Of a stretch of DNA of 42,070 nucleotides, positions 34,150-42,070 are shown piece after piece. The notes beneath the pieces are model-generated. The model was not told where the DNA came from. It was given only the letters and a program-made list of their open reading frames with translations, and searched no databases. The stretch lies in the NCBI GenBank assembly GCA_937892915.1, contig CALBIC010000135.1:1-42070 (forward strand). Reading direction: 5' to 3'. Origin of the DNA: UBA5972 sp002430125 (lineage in GTDB: Bacteria > Pseudomonadota > Alphaproteobacteria > Rhodobacterales > Rhodobacteraceae). The stretch's first letter is position 1, and every line of letters begins with the position of its first letter. Both the position numbers and the translations under genes were made by a program.

Positions 34150-34336
34150 TTCTCAGAGGTCCAAATATCCCCGCCGGAGGCCAGAAAGTTCCGACGCGCA
34201 AGCGGCGGCTGGGCCCAACAAACCGAACGCAGCGAGGTTTGGCGGGAGCGCTCCCGTCAGCAAATGATCTGTGATCATTTTCAGTTGGGTCGGGCCGATC
34301 ACACGCAGGTGCGCCCGGGGTATTTGAAAAAGAAAG
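34150..34336. repeat. Palindromic intergenic element, complete copy A
   Basis: The 332-bp stretch 34021-34352 holds no gene; most of it is this element. Its ends carry inverted versions of a GGGG(A)TATTTG motif (34159-34173 and 34317-34326). Inside are nested inverted repeats: GGCCCAAC at 34212 against GTTGGGTC at 34284, a hairpin at 34219-34241 (CAAACC/GGTTTG), the perfect 14-bp palindrome CGGGAGCGCTCCCG at 34243-34256, and a hairpin at 34262-34280 (AAATGATC/GATCATTT). The same order of parts occurs at 38838-39024. No protein is encoded. The remaining 34021-34149 shows only a small CCGGG/CCCGG hairpin in the SulP leader. Confidence 0.7.
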
Positions 34337-34352
34337 AGATTTGCGGCGTCAG

Positions 34353-34667
34353 TCAGGTTTTGGTGCCGACATTTTCGGCAAAGGCTGTCGTGAAAGCCGC
34401 TTGTTTTTCAGCGTCGGCTTCCGTCTGGTTCCGGGCTTTCCAGTCATCATAGGGCATGCCGTAAAAGATTTCCCGCGCCTCGTCCTTACCAAGCGTTATG
34501 CCACGCTCGGCGGCGGCTTCCTGATACCACCGGCTTAGGCAGTTGCGGCAGAACCCGGCGAGGTTCATCAGGTCGATATTCTGCACATCGCTGCGCTTTT
34601 CCATCAGATGCGCACGCAGAGTGCGAAAAGCCGCGGCTTCAAGTTCGGTTTGGGTATGCTTATCCAT
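34353..34667 (-). CDS. DUF1244 domain-containing protein
   Basis: A 104-aa protein of the DUF1244 family, function unknown, common in alphaproteobacteria and related gammaproteobacteria. The family core is easy to see: DLMNLAGFCRNCLSRWYQEAA, with two cysteines spaced CRNC, followed by YGMPYDDWKA. ATG 34667 is preceded by GAGGTAAAA; the frame extends upstream to 34748 without a better start. It overlaps the N-formylglutamate amidohydrolase stop by 8 bp and is translated after it. The Cys pair suggests metal or redox chemistry, but nothing is established. Confidence 0.92.
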   Translation of the reverse strand: MDKHTQTELEAAAFRTLRAHLMEKRSDVQNIDLMNLAGFCRNCLSRWYQEAAAERGITLGKDEAREIFYGMPYDDWKARNQTEADAEKQAAFTTAFAENVGTKT

Positions 34668-35421
34668 TTTTACCTCGGTCAATATTGGTGGTTGCGATAA
34701 CGTCCCGCAGGATCGGGGCCAGTCGCGCCGCCCAGTTTTGTTGATCACTTTCGCTGCGGATCAAATCGTTGCGAATCTCGATCAGAATATTGGGGTGCGC
34801 AAACGCCTGGGCATGCCGGTCAATACTATCACCCTCCAGATGCCCGCCGTAAGGTTCGTTTTCGCCGACACACCAATCCGCCTCGGCGCGCAGACGTGCC
34901 AGCATCGGTTGCGCCAGCCGCTGATCCTTGCCGTAGAGAATTCCGACATGCCAGGGACGTTTGGGGCGCCCAGCCAGTTGCGCTGTGAAGCTATGAACCG
35001 CGATAATCACCGGCTGCGCGCGACTTGCGACCAATTCATCATACGCGGCGTGATAGGGCCGATAGCAATTCTCAAGCCGCCACTGCAGATCAGCCGCACC
35101 AATGTGCCGGTTGGCGGGAATGAGGGTGCCGTCGTAAAGCTTCATAACCAGCGTTGGGTCGTCTTCACCACGATTGGCATCAATCACCAACCGCGAGAAG
35201 TTTGACAGGATAACCGGCGCGCCGAGCAATTCCCCCAAATGGGTAGACACACCGGCCGCGCCAACATCATAAGCAATATGGCGCTGCATTTCTGCAGGCA
35301 CCAGCCCAAGGTCGCCACCGTTCACTTCAAACGGCACATGGTTGCTGGCATGATCACAGGTGACGATCAGGTTTGACGGCCTGTCATGGCCAAGAATGTG
35401 AAAGGCATGTTCGGTTGTCAT
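34660..35421 (-). CDS. N-formylglutamate amidohydrolase family protein
   Basis: A 253-aa metal-dependent amidohydrolase of the HutG-like N-formylglutamate family, expected to release formate and glutamate from N-formylglutamate or to act on a related N-formyl acid. Conserved segments include VTCDHASNHVP, YDVGAAGVSTHLGELLGAPVILSNFSRLVIDANR, HSFTAQL and GENEPYGG. ATG 35421 (MTTEHAF) follows GAGGAAAAG; the longer frame to 35538 would cover the divergent promoter region. No other histidine-utilisation gene is here, so the hut role is uncertain. It is divergent from pyruvate kinase and coupled to the DUF1244 gene. Confidence 0.92.
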   Translation of the reverse strand: MTTEHAFHILGHDRPSNLIVTCDHASNHVPFEVNGGDLGLVPAEMQRHIAYDVGAAGVSTHLGELLGAPVILSNFSRLVIDANRGEDDPTLVMKLYDGTLIPANRHIGAADLQWRLENCYRPYHAAYDELVASRAQPVIIAVHSFTAQLAGRPKRPWHVGILYGKDQRLAQPMLARLRAEADWCVGENEPYGGHLEGDSIDRHAQAFAHPNILIEIRNDLIRSESDQQNWAARLAPILRDVIATTNIDRGKNG

Positions 35422-35552
35422 CTTTTCCTCATCATTGGGCTGATATAGACAGGAAACACAGCGCAGCGACAAGTCACCGGTTGCTAAAAACCGCGTTTTG
35501 CTGCACACCGCCTTGCGCATCAACTTAGCGCGCATCACAGCCAGAGGCTCTC

Positions 35553-36998
<1,446 letters not shown>

Positions 36999-37026
36999 AT
37001 AGTAGCGATCAAAGCGGGGGCTTGTG

Positions 37027-37248
37027 ATGTCTGATATTCTGTTTGTGGTCGGTACAATTCTTGCGGTTCTATCTATCGTAACTGTGCTGACCGCGTGGAT
37101 TGAAAACCGCCGACCAAGGGTCGCGTCGATTGTGGTCGTGATCGCGGGCGGCATGTTGCTTTTCGCGGCTTCAACTACCGATGACGGATTTCATCTGACA
37201 GATATTCCAGACGCGTTTATCAATGTCGTGGCAATGGTTCTGAATTGA
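37027..37248 (+). CDS. Small membrane protein of unknown function
   Basis: A 73-aa protein with two hydrophobic stretches at about residues 3-24 and 32-50 (LFVVGTILAVLSIVTVLTAWI and a VASIVVVIAGGMLLFAAS segment), separated by a short basic loop (ENRRPR), so a small two-helix inner-membrane protein is expected. No known family was recognised. ATG 37027 lies after a G-rich ribosome site; GTG 37024 is possible. It follows pyruvate kinase by 28 bp and its stop overlaps the TTG start of the DUF1194 gene, so it is likely part of a short operon with it. Confidence 0.72.
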   Translation: MSDILFVVGTILAVLSIVTVLTAWIENRRPRVASIVVVIAGGMLLFAASTTDDGFHLTDIPDAFINVVAMVLN

Positions 37249-38051
37249 GGGCGGTTTTCGCCTCCTTGATCCCAGGGCTTCACAAAGGCCTTGTACTTCT
37301 GCTGCTTTGCTTGGTTTCAGGCGTTCAAACCCATGCGCAGGGGCTGAATGTCGATTTGGCATTGGTTCTGGCGGTGGATGTGTCAAGCTCGATGACCATC
37401 GAAGAACTTGGGGTTCAGCGCGCCGGTTATGTGGCTGCTATCGCCGACCCTGAAGTGGCCGAAGCGTTGCGTGCCGGATATTTTCACCGCATTGCCCTAA
37501 GTTACGTCGAATGGGCCGATCCGCATCAACAGGTTGTGACCATGCCGTGGCGCATCATCGACGGGCCGATCGCCGCACAGGCTTTTGCGGCCGAGCTTGC
37601 CACGCAACCACTGACCAGCGGCACCAATACCGCGATTTCCTCGGGGTTGTTGTTTGCCGAAAAAATGTTCCTGAACCCACCGTTTCAGACGGATCGACGG
37701 GTGATTGATGTTTCAGGCGACGGCCCGAACACTGCCGGGCCACATGTGGCACCTGTGCGTGACCGGATTGTCGCTAATTGGATCGTCATCAACGGCTTGC
37801 CCGTCGTTGTCGGCAAATCCGAACTGGCCCCGGGATCGACCGTGACGCTCGAGTCATATTACCGTGATTGCGTCTCCGGTGGGCCGGGGGCTTTTGTTCT
37901 GCCGGTGACCCAGGCCGATGGAATGCTCAGTGGGATTCGCCGCAAACTGGTGCTGGAAATTGCCGGAACGGAACCACAGTTGATTACGGCGTCTGTAATC
38001 GTTCCACCAAAGGTCGATTGCACAACCGGGCAAAAAGATTTCTACGAGTGA
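37245..38051 (+). CDS. DUF1194 domain-containing (VWA-like) secreted protein
   Basis: A 268-aa exported protein of the DUF1194 family, which has a von Willebrand A-like fold; the function is unknown. Residues 1-32 form a signal peptide (basic start, LVLLLLCLVSG core, cleavage likely after THAQG). The MIDAS metal motif appears as AVDVSSSM with the DxSxS pattern, and the later VIDVSGDGPNT matches the family. The TTG start at 37245 overlaps the upstream stop (TTGA), consistent with coupled translation and a proper signal peptide. No partner genes such as a MoxR ATPase are nearby. Confidence 0.85.
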   Translation: MRAVFASLIPGLHKGLVLLLLCLVSGVQTHAQGLNVDLALVLAVDVSSSMTIEELGVQRAGYVAAIADPEVAEALRAGYFHRIALSYVEWADPHQQVVTMPWRIIDGPIAAQAFAAELATQPLTSGTNTAISSGLLFAEKMFLNPPFQTDRRVIDVSGDGPNTAGPHVAPVRDRIVANWIVINGLPVVVGKSELAPGSTVTLESYYRDCVSGGPGAFVLPVTQADGMLSGIRRKLVLEIAGTEPQLITASVIVPPKVDCTTGQKDFYE

Positions 38052-38081
38052 TCAGCGCGCCCGACAACATGTTTTGGCCTC

Positions 38082-38110
38082 TTGCCAAAGCCCCATGCCC
38101 CACTTATACA
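38082..38110 (+). promoter_or_regulatory. Sigma70-type promoter for rpmI-rplT
   Basis: TTGCCA at 38082-38087 and TATACA at 38105-38110 are separated by exactly 17 bp, close to the sigma70 consensus. Transcription would begin near 38117 and give a leader of about 70 nt ahead of rpmI. It lies 30 bp after the DUF1194 stop, so the ribosomal genes have their own promoter. Confidence 0.55.
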
Positions 38111-38123
38111 GCGCACTTCCATC

Positions 38124-38158
38124 GGTGCGGCCGGCGACAAGGGCTGCCGAGTTGCACC
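38124..38158 (+). promoter_or_regulatory. Stem-loop in the rpmI-rplT leader (possible autoregulatory site)
   Basis: GGTGC at 38124-38128 pairs with GCACC at 38154-38158, with a further inner CGGC/GCCG pairing. The structure lies between the predicted start of transcription and the rpmI ribosome site. L20 represses its own operon through leader RNA structures in other bacteria, so an autoregulatory role is reasonable but unproven here. Confidence 0.35.
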
Positions 38159-38188
38159 TAATACCAATTCCTAACGCAGGAGACGGAA

Positions 38189-38389
38189 ATGCCCAAAATG
38201 AAGACCAAATCAGGCGCTAAAAAGCGCTTTACGGTGACGGCTAACGGCCGCATCAAATGTGGCCAGGCCGGCAAACGCCACGGCATGATCAAACGCTCGA
38301 CGAAATTCATTCGCAACGCACGTGGCACGACCATTTTGTGCGCGGCTGATGAACGTATCGTCAAGAAATACATGCCCTACGCGCGCTAA
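38189..38389 (+). CDS. rpmI: 50S ribosomal protein L35
   Basis: The 66-aa, strongly basic sequence opening MPKMKTKSGAKKRF and ending in VKKYMPYAR is clearly ribosomal protein L35 of the large subunit. CAGGAGA precedes ATG 38189. It is followed 15 bp later by rplT, the usual pair. The infC gene that often precedes this pair in other bacteria is absent; a DUF1194 gene lies upstream instead. Confidence 0.98.
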   Translation: MPKMKTKSGAKKRFTVTANGRIKCGQAGKRHGMIKRSTKFIRNARGTTILCAADERIVKKYMPYAR

Positions 38390-38404
38390 TCAGGAGCCTG
38401 AACC

Positions 38405-38767
38405 ATGTCCAGAGTTAAAGGAGGCGTTGCCTCGCACGCCCGTCACCGCAAAGTCGTCAAAGCCGCAAAAGGCTATTACGGCGCGCGGTCCCGCAATTTC
38501 CGTACTGCCACACAGGCAGTCGATAAAGCCAACCAATACGCCACACGCGACCGCAAGAACCGCAAGCGCAGCTTTCGTGCTTTGTGGATCCAGCGGATCA
38601 ACGCTGCGGTCCGGTCGATCGACGAATCGCTGACATATTCGCGCTTCATCAACGGCCTGTCGCTGGCCGGCATTGAAGTCGACCGTAAGGTTCTGGCCGA
38701 TCTGGCCGTACATGAACCCGACGCGTTCGGTGCGATTGTCACCCAGGCCAAGGCCGCACTGGCCTAA
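38405..38767 (+). CDS. rplT: 50S ribosomal protein L20
   Basis: A 120-aa basic protein matching ribosomal protein L20 along its full length (SRVKGGVASHARHRKVVKAAKG, YATRDRKNRKRSFRALWIQRINAA, INGLSLAGIEVDRKVLADLA). L20 binds 23S rRNA early in large-subunit assembly and is also the autoregulator of its operon in several bacteria. CAGGAG precedes ATG 38405. A terminator hairpin stands about 24 bp after the stop. Confidence 0.98.
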   Translation: MSRVKGGVASHARHRKVVKAAKGYYGARSRNFRTATQAVDKANQYATRDRKNRKRSFRALWIQRINAAVRSIDESLTYSRFINGLSLAGIEVDRKVLADLAVHEPDAFGAIVTQAKAALA

Positions 38768-38777
38768 GCCAACCGGC

Positions 38778-38823
38778 CTTTAAAATTTTAAAGCGCGCGT
38801 CCTGTAAACGGCGCGGGCTTTTT
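38778..38823 (+). terminator. Rho-independent terminator after rplT
   Basis: A stem with arms AAGCGCGCG (38791-38799) and CGCGGGCTT (38812-38820), one G-G mismatch and a 12-nt loop, runs into a T tract (38819-38823). It directly follows the rplT stop. A separate perfect 16-bp palindrome CTTTAAAATTTTAAAG (38778-38793) overlaps its left side. Confidence 0.75.
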
Positions 38824-38837
38824 GCTGTTCTTTGTTA

Positions 38838-39024
38838 TCATAGTTTCAAAAATACTCTGCGGGGGGTCCGGGGGGCGCACAGCCCCCCGGCCTGGCCCAA
38901 AGGGTCTTGACCGCAGGTCAATGCCCACGGGAGCGCTCCTGCCCGAAACCGCCCTGCAGACGTTTTCCGTTGGGCCGGGCTGCAGCACTGCCCGCCTTGG
39001 GATCGAGTATTTGTGAAACAATGA
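38838..39024. repeat. Palindromic intergenic element, complete copy B
   Basis: The ends are 20-bp inverted repeats matching at 18 positions (38838-38857 and 39005-39024) with the core GAGTATTT-TGAAAC. Inside, in order, are a perfect 9-bp-arm hairpin at 38868-38890 (CCGGGGGGC/GCCCCCCGG), GGCCCAA at 38894, a hairpin at 38907-38921 (TTGACC/GGTCAA), the palindrome GGAGCGCTCC at 38930-38939, and TTGGGCCGGGC near 38970, which is complementary to the first GGCCCAA. The order of parts is the same as in the copy at 34150. It lies between the rplT terminator and the end of the deacetylase gene and encodes no protein. Confidence 0.7.
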
Positions 39025-39040
39025 CGATGCGGGCTCAGCC

Positions 39041-39868
39041 CTACCGCGCTAGCCATGCCGCCAGGGCGTCCTGCATTGACAGAAACTCCGCCCCTTCATC
39101 AGCCAGCTTTTGCATCAGCCGTTCCAGCATCCGCATCCGGTGGCCGCGCCCGATTACAAAGGGATGGAACGTGTATGTCAGGATTCCCCAGTCAAGGTTG
39201 TCCTTCATATACATGAAATCCTCGGTGAAGTTTTCCAGCACAGCACTTGCTGCAGACAGGCCAGGCATTATGCCGTTCTTGCCCGCCATAAATTCGAAAT
39301 ACGGGAAATCATCCAGCGACCAACTGATCGGCATCTCGACCAAACCTGTCGGCATCCCCGGTACTATTGGCCTTTCGAGCGGGATTTCAGCGGGCATTGG
39401 CGCATAGTAACAATCGTAATCATGCCCCATCAGCGAACTGTCGTATTTCAGCCCGTGCTTCAGCATTAACTCGACGGAATGCGCACTTAAATCCCAGGCA
39501 GGCGATCGGTATCCGACCGGTGCTGCTCCTGTCAGACGTTTAATCGTTTCAATGCCGCGCACCAACTCGGCCTCTTCACCGTCGCGCCCTAAGGAGGCAG
39601 GCACCCGGTGGGTCCAGCCATGATGGCCAATCTCGTGCCCCGACGCCAATAACAACTCGGCATCCTGCAGGTAACTTTCCAACGTATGCCCCGGCGTGAA
39701 AAACGTCGCCCCCGCATCAAAGCGCGCCAGCAAGTCCAGAATACGCGGCAACGCAACCGATCCAAAATCACCGCGCGACAACATGGTTGGCGTGATCCGA
39801 TTATTAGCAATGAACAAGGACGTGTTGTCGTGGTCAAAGGTCAGGCAGACAATATGGCGTTTGGGCAT
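39041..39868 (-). CDS. Polysaccharide deacetylase family protein (NodB/PuuE-like)
   Basis: A 275-aa enzyme of the NodB homology superfamily. The metal and catalytic motifs are LTFDHDN (Asp12, Asp14), HEIGHHGWTH (metal His pair) and GYRSPAWDLS. There is no signal peptide, so it acts in the cytoplasm; members of this group with this length and the Asp-His-Asp start include allantoinase-like PuuE amidohydrolases as well as sugar deacetylases, so the substrate is open. ATG 39868 (MPKRHIV) follows GGAGAGG; longer forms up to 40003 have no better start and run into the pheS leader. It is divergent from pheS. Confidence 0.88.
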   Translation of the reverse strand: MPKRHIVCLTFDHDNTSLFIANNRITPTMLSRGDFGSVALPRILDLLARFDAGATFFTPGHTLESYLQDAELLLASGHEIGHHGWTHRVPASLGRDGEEAELVRGIETIKRLTGAAPVGYRSPAWDLSAHSVELMLKHGLKYDSSLMGHDYDCYYAPMPAEIPLERPIVPGMPTGLVEMPISWSLDDFPYFEFMAGKNGIMPGLSAASAVLENFTEDFMYMKDNLDWGILTYTFHPFVIGRGHRMRMLERLMQKLADEGAEFLSMQDALAAWLAR

Positions 39869-40004
39869 TGGCCTCTCCGGATTGGTGCGCATAGCAAGCC
39901 ATCCATTTTGTCGAATTGCAAGCCACCAACGGTTGCCACCAAGGCTTGCAATCCGGGCAGTCAAAAGATAGCACAGCGCGCAGACACCGGCAGGATGGAC
40001 CACG

Positions 40005-41084
40005 ATGAACGGCTTTGATCAGCTTAAAGAAAAGTATCTTAACGGCATCATGGCCGCCGCTGACGAAGCGTCGCTGGAAGACTTGCGCGTGACGGCTCTG
40101 GGCAAAAAAGGCGAAGTCGCGTTGATGATGCGCGAACTTGGCCGGATGACACCCGAAGAACGCCAAACTGCGGGTCCCGCTCTGAATGCCCTGAAGGACG
40201 AGATCAATTCGGCCCTGTCAGCGCGAAAAGAGTCCCTTGGCGATGCGGCAATGGAAGAGCGTCTGCGCACCGAATGGCTTGATGTTACTTTGGCGGGTCG
40301 CAGCCGTCGTCAGGGCACGATCCACCCTGTCAGTCAGGTGACCGAAGAGGTGACCGCGATTTTCGCCGATATGGGTTTTGCGGTGGCCGAAGGCCCGCAG
40401 ATCGAAACCGACTGGTTCAATTTTGACGCGCTGAATATCCCGGCAGAGCATCCGACCCGCACCGAAATGGACACGTTTTATATGCACCGCGCAGCAGGGG
40501 ACGACCGCCCACCGCACGTCTTGCGCACCCATACAAGCCCCGTGCAGATCCGCCACATGCAGACCTATGGCGCGCCATGTCGCATCATAGCTCCGGGCCG
40601 GGTGTATCGGGCAGATTACGACCAGACGCACACCCCGATGTTCCACCAGATTGAAGGTCTGGCGCTGGATACCGACCTTTCGATGGCGAACCTGAAATGG
40701 GTGCTGGAGGAATTTTTCAGCGCATTTTTCGGCATCTCGGTGAAAACCCGGTTCCGCGCCTCGCATTTCCCGTTCACCGAACCATCGGCCGAGGTTGATA
40801 TTCAGTGTTCATGGGTCAATGGCCAACTGAAAATCGGTGAAGGTGACGGCTGGATGGAGGTGCTGGGTTCTGGCATGGTCCACCCGAAAGTGCTGATCGC
40901 TGGCGGGGTTGACCCCGACAAATATCAAGGGTTTGCCTTTGGTATGGGCATCGACCGGATTGCCATGCTGAAATACGGCATCCCGGATTTACGGGCGTTC
41001 TTTGATTCAGACCTGCGCTGGCTGCGCCATTACGGGTTTTCAGCACTTGATGTGCCGACCTTGCACGGTGGCGTGTCGCGCTGA
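40005..41084 (+). CDS. pheS: Phenylalanine--tRNA ligase alpha subunit
   Basis: Catalytic alpha subunit of phenylalanyl-tRNA synthetase, which works as an alpha2beta2 tetramer with PheT. The 359-aa length is typical. An N-terminal coiled-coil (about residues 1-90) precedes the class II catalytic core, with motif 2 around LRTHTSPVQIRHM and RVYRADYDQTHTPMFHQIEG, and motif 3 as GMGIDRIAMLKYGIPDLR. AGGATGG precedes ATG 40005. The partner pheT does not follow in the remaining 986 bp; a GNAT gene is next. Confidence 0.97.
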   Translation: MNGFDQLKEKYLNGIMAAADEASLEDLRVTALGKKGEVALMMRELGRMTPEERQTAGPALNALKDEINSALSARKESLGDAAMEERLRTEWLDVTLAGRSRRQGTIHPVSQVTEEVTAIFADMGFAVAEGPQIETDWFNFDALNIPAEHPTRTEMDTFYMHRAAGDDRPPHVLRTHTSPVQIRHMQTYGAPCRIIAPGRVYRADYDQTHTPMFHQIEGLALDTDLSMANLKWVLEEFFSAFFGISVKTRFRASHFPFTEPSAEVDIQCSWVNGQLKIGEGDGWMEVLGSGMVHPKVLIAGGVDPDKYQGFAFGMGIDRIAMLKYGIPDLRAFFDSDLRWLRHYGFSALDVPTLHGGVSR

Positions 41085-41339
41085 TTTAGGCGTGCGCGCC
41101 GCTGAATTCTGCGCATACCCGTCTTGTCGTTTGCGTGAAACCTGTGCTGCCCTTGACACATTCCCGGTAAGTGTGGACGTTTGGTGTGATTACGGAATTG
41201 CCCTAAAACGGAACAACGCATGTGCAAAGCCCTTTCCTTTGCCGCCTTTCTCAGTGATCAGACGGTTTGGTTGGGGAGGTGTTTCGCCCGGTCACGTCGC
41301 TGGGTCCGCAGGCTAAGCACAGCGAAATAGTGTGATCAA

Positions 41340-41834
41340 ATGGACAACATTGCTTTTCAGGTTGGGTACAAGCCGGGCTTGCTGGGGGAAATCGTCGCAG
41401 CACATGGGCGGTATTACGCGGCAAATTGGGGTTTCGGTATTTTCTTCGAAGCGAAGGTTGGGCGCGAGTGTGGCGAGTATCTTACACGCGCCACCGCGAA
41501 AGATCTGACCCTGTCGGCCTGGTCTGGCGATACGTTTGCAGGCGCAATGATCCTTGATCTTCACGATCCTGATGCGCCCGGACTCGCGCATGTCAGATGG
41601 TTTATTGTGCCGTTATCAGGTCTGGGCCTAGGGCGCGAAATGATGCGCCGTGCGATGGCGCATCTGGATCAGGCGGGTCTGCCCTGTTTTTTGACAACCT
41701 TTCGCGGACTTGACGCAGCGCGCGGGCTGTATGAAGATTTCGGATTTCATCTGACGGACGAAGCAGAGGCCGAAAGCTGGGGAAAACGTGTCACTGAACA
41801 GCGGTTTGATCGGCCGGTCCAGTTGGTGGAATAG
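41340..41834 (+). CDS. GNAT family N-acetyltransferase
   Basis: A 164-aa acetyltransferase of the GNAT superfamily. The acetyl-CoA-binding motif A is visible as VRWFIVPLSGLGLGREMMRRAMAHL, and motif B as ARGLYEDFGFHL. The N-terminal part (GEIVAAHGRYYAANWGFGIFFEA) resembles GNAT domains found beside MarR regulators in other proteins, but no regulator domain is fused here. No strong ribosome site precedes ATG 41340. The 255 bp upstream, 41085-41339, hold no convincing gene; the 236 bp after it show only the terminal tandem repeat. The acceptor is unknown. Confidence 0.85.
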   Translation: MDNIAFQVGYKPGLLGEIVAAHGRYYAANWGFGIFFEAKVGRECGEYLTRATAKDLTLSAWSGDTFAGAMILDLHDPDAPGLAHVRWFIVPLSGLGLGREMMRRAMAHLDQAGLPCFLTTFRGLDAARGLYEDFGFHLTDEAEAESWGKRVTEQRFDRPVQLVE

Positions 41835-42039
41835 AGGTGTTGCCAGCGTCTGGCGGTATTTATGCGCGAGTTGGCGAAACTCATTGGTACGTCCTGATAC
41901 CGCGAAATACAGCGAATGTTTCAGCCATAGTCCTGCCCGACGTGGTTTGAGTGTGGGTTGTCGCCGGACGATCTGGTCGTAAAGAATTGCTCAAATTGAT
42001 TACTTATATTGTATTTCAAATGGATATCCTGCACTCGAT

Positions 42040-42070
42040 TCGACTAATCGACTAATCGACTAATCGACTA
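42040..42070. repeat. 8-bp tandem repeat running off the window end
   Basis: The unit TCGACTAA is repeated three full times from 42040 with a fourth copy cut by the window edge. All copies are identical. The true extent is not visible. Such an array may mark a contig end, a slippage-prone locus or a small intergenic microsatellite. Confidence 0.85.

Noticed and set aside
34075..35205. Plus-strand open frames across the SulP leader, DUF1244 and N-formylglutamate amidohydrolase region
   Set aside because: They run opposite to clear family genes or through the palindromic element and lack ribosome sites or domains.
41220..41330. 36-codon open frame before the GNAT gene
   Set aside because: The Arg-rich product is not recognised, no clear ribosome site is present and a frame of this length is expected by chance; a leader peptide cannot be excluded.
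41085..41339. Search for a tRNA or small RNA after pheS
   Set aside because: No T-arm-like sequence or cloverleaf was seen; TTGACA at 41154 has no matching -10 at 17 bp.

Overview
The window looks like chromosomal DNA of an alphaproteobacterium of the Rhodobacterales (Roseobacter-type Rhodobacteraceae). The reasons are gene content and order (N-formylglutamate amidohydrolase/DUF1244 beside pyruvate kinase, rpmI-rplT near pheS, paired GcvT-fused dehydrogenases), an alphaproteobacterial-type LexA box (GTTC-N7-GTTC), dense packing with many ATGA/TGATG overlaps, and short palindromic intergenic elements. This assignment is an inference from gene family and style; no rRNA or tRNA was found. No transposase, phage gene or CRISPR array was seen.

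Layout. 29-3075: type I secretion ABC exporter and membrane-fusion protein. 3141-5892: RidA, glycerophosphodiester phosphodiesterase, FemAB-like acyltransferase and pterin dehydratase. 5899-8239: peroxiredoxin (minus), divergent from a ferredoxin-reductase-like flavoprotein and rsmD. 8282-12095: membrane ClpP-like protein, RecQ and YaaA. 12203-14683 (minus): a stand-alone ImuB-type Y-family polymerase with an SOS box just upstream, and an HD-domain protein.

14722-24068 is one co-directional run: XRE-cupin regulator, three tandem GFA/CENP-V proteins, a LysE-type exporter, a GcvT-fused FAD dehydrogenase, a homocysteine S-methyltransferase, an MDR oxidoreductase and a second GcvT-fused FAD dehydrogenase. 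Family knowledge points to demethylation of N-methylated amines (betaine, dimethylglycine or sarcosine type) with C1 transfer to folate or homocysteine. 24177-26667 carries a pseudouridine synthase, an ATC-hydrolase-family protein and a cytochrome P450.

27128-32298 is the most interesting region. A flavin reductase and a MarR regulator (minus) face a translationally coupled four-gene operon (plus): a NicX-like 2,5-dihydroxypyridine dioxygenase with all three iron ligands, an alpha/beta hydrolase with an intact triad, an acyl-CoA-dehydrogenase-fold flavoprotein lacking the usual catalytic Glu, and an AMP-dependent acyl-CoA ligase. A 27-bp palindrome lies between the two arms and is a natural MarR operator. 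The cluster resembles a catabolic unit for an N-heteroaromatic or related compound, but its substrate is unknown.

32371-42070 is mostly housekeeping: SulP transporter, DUF1244 and N-formylglutamate amidohydrolase, pyruvate kinase, a small membrane protein with a DUF1194 VWA protein, rpmI-rplT with a visible promoter and terminator, a polysaccharide deacetylase, pheS and a GNAT acetyltransferase. The window ends inside an 8-bp tandem repeat. Two complete and two partial copies of a hairpin-rich palindromic element sit between genes.
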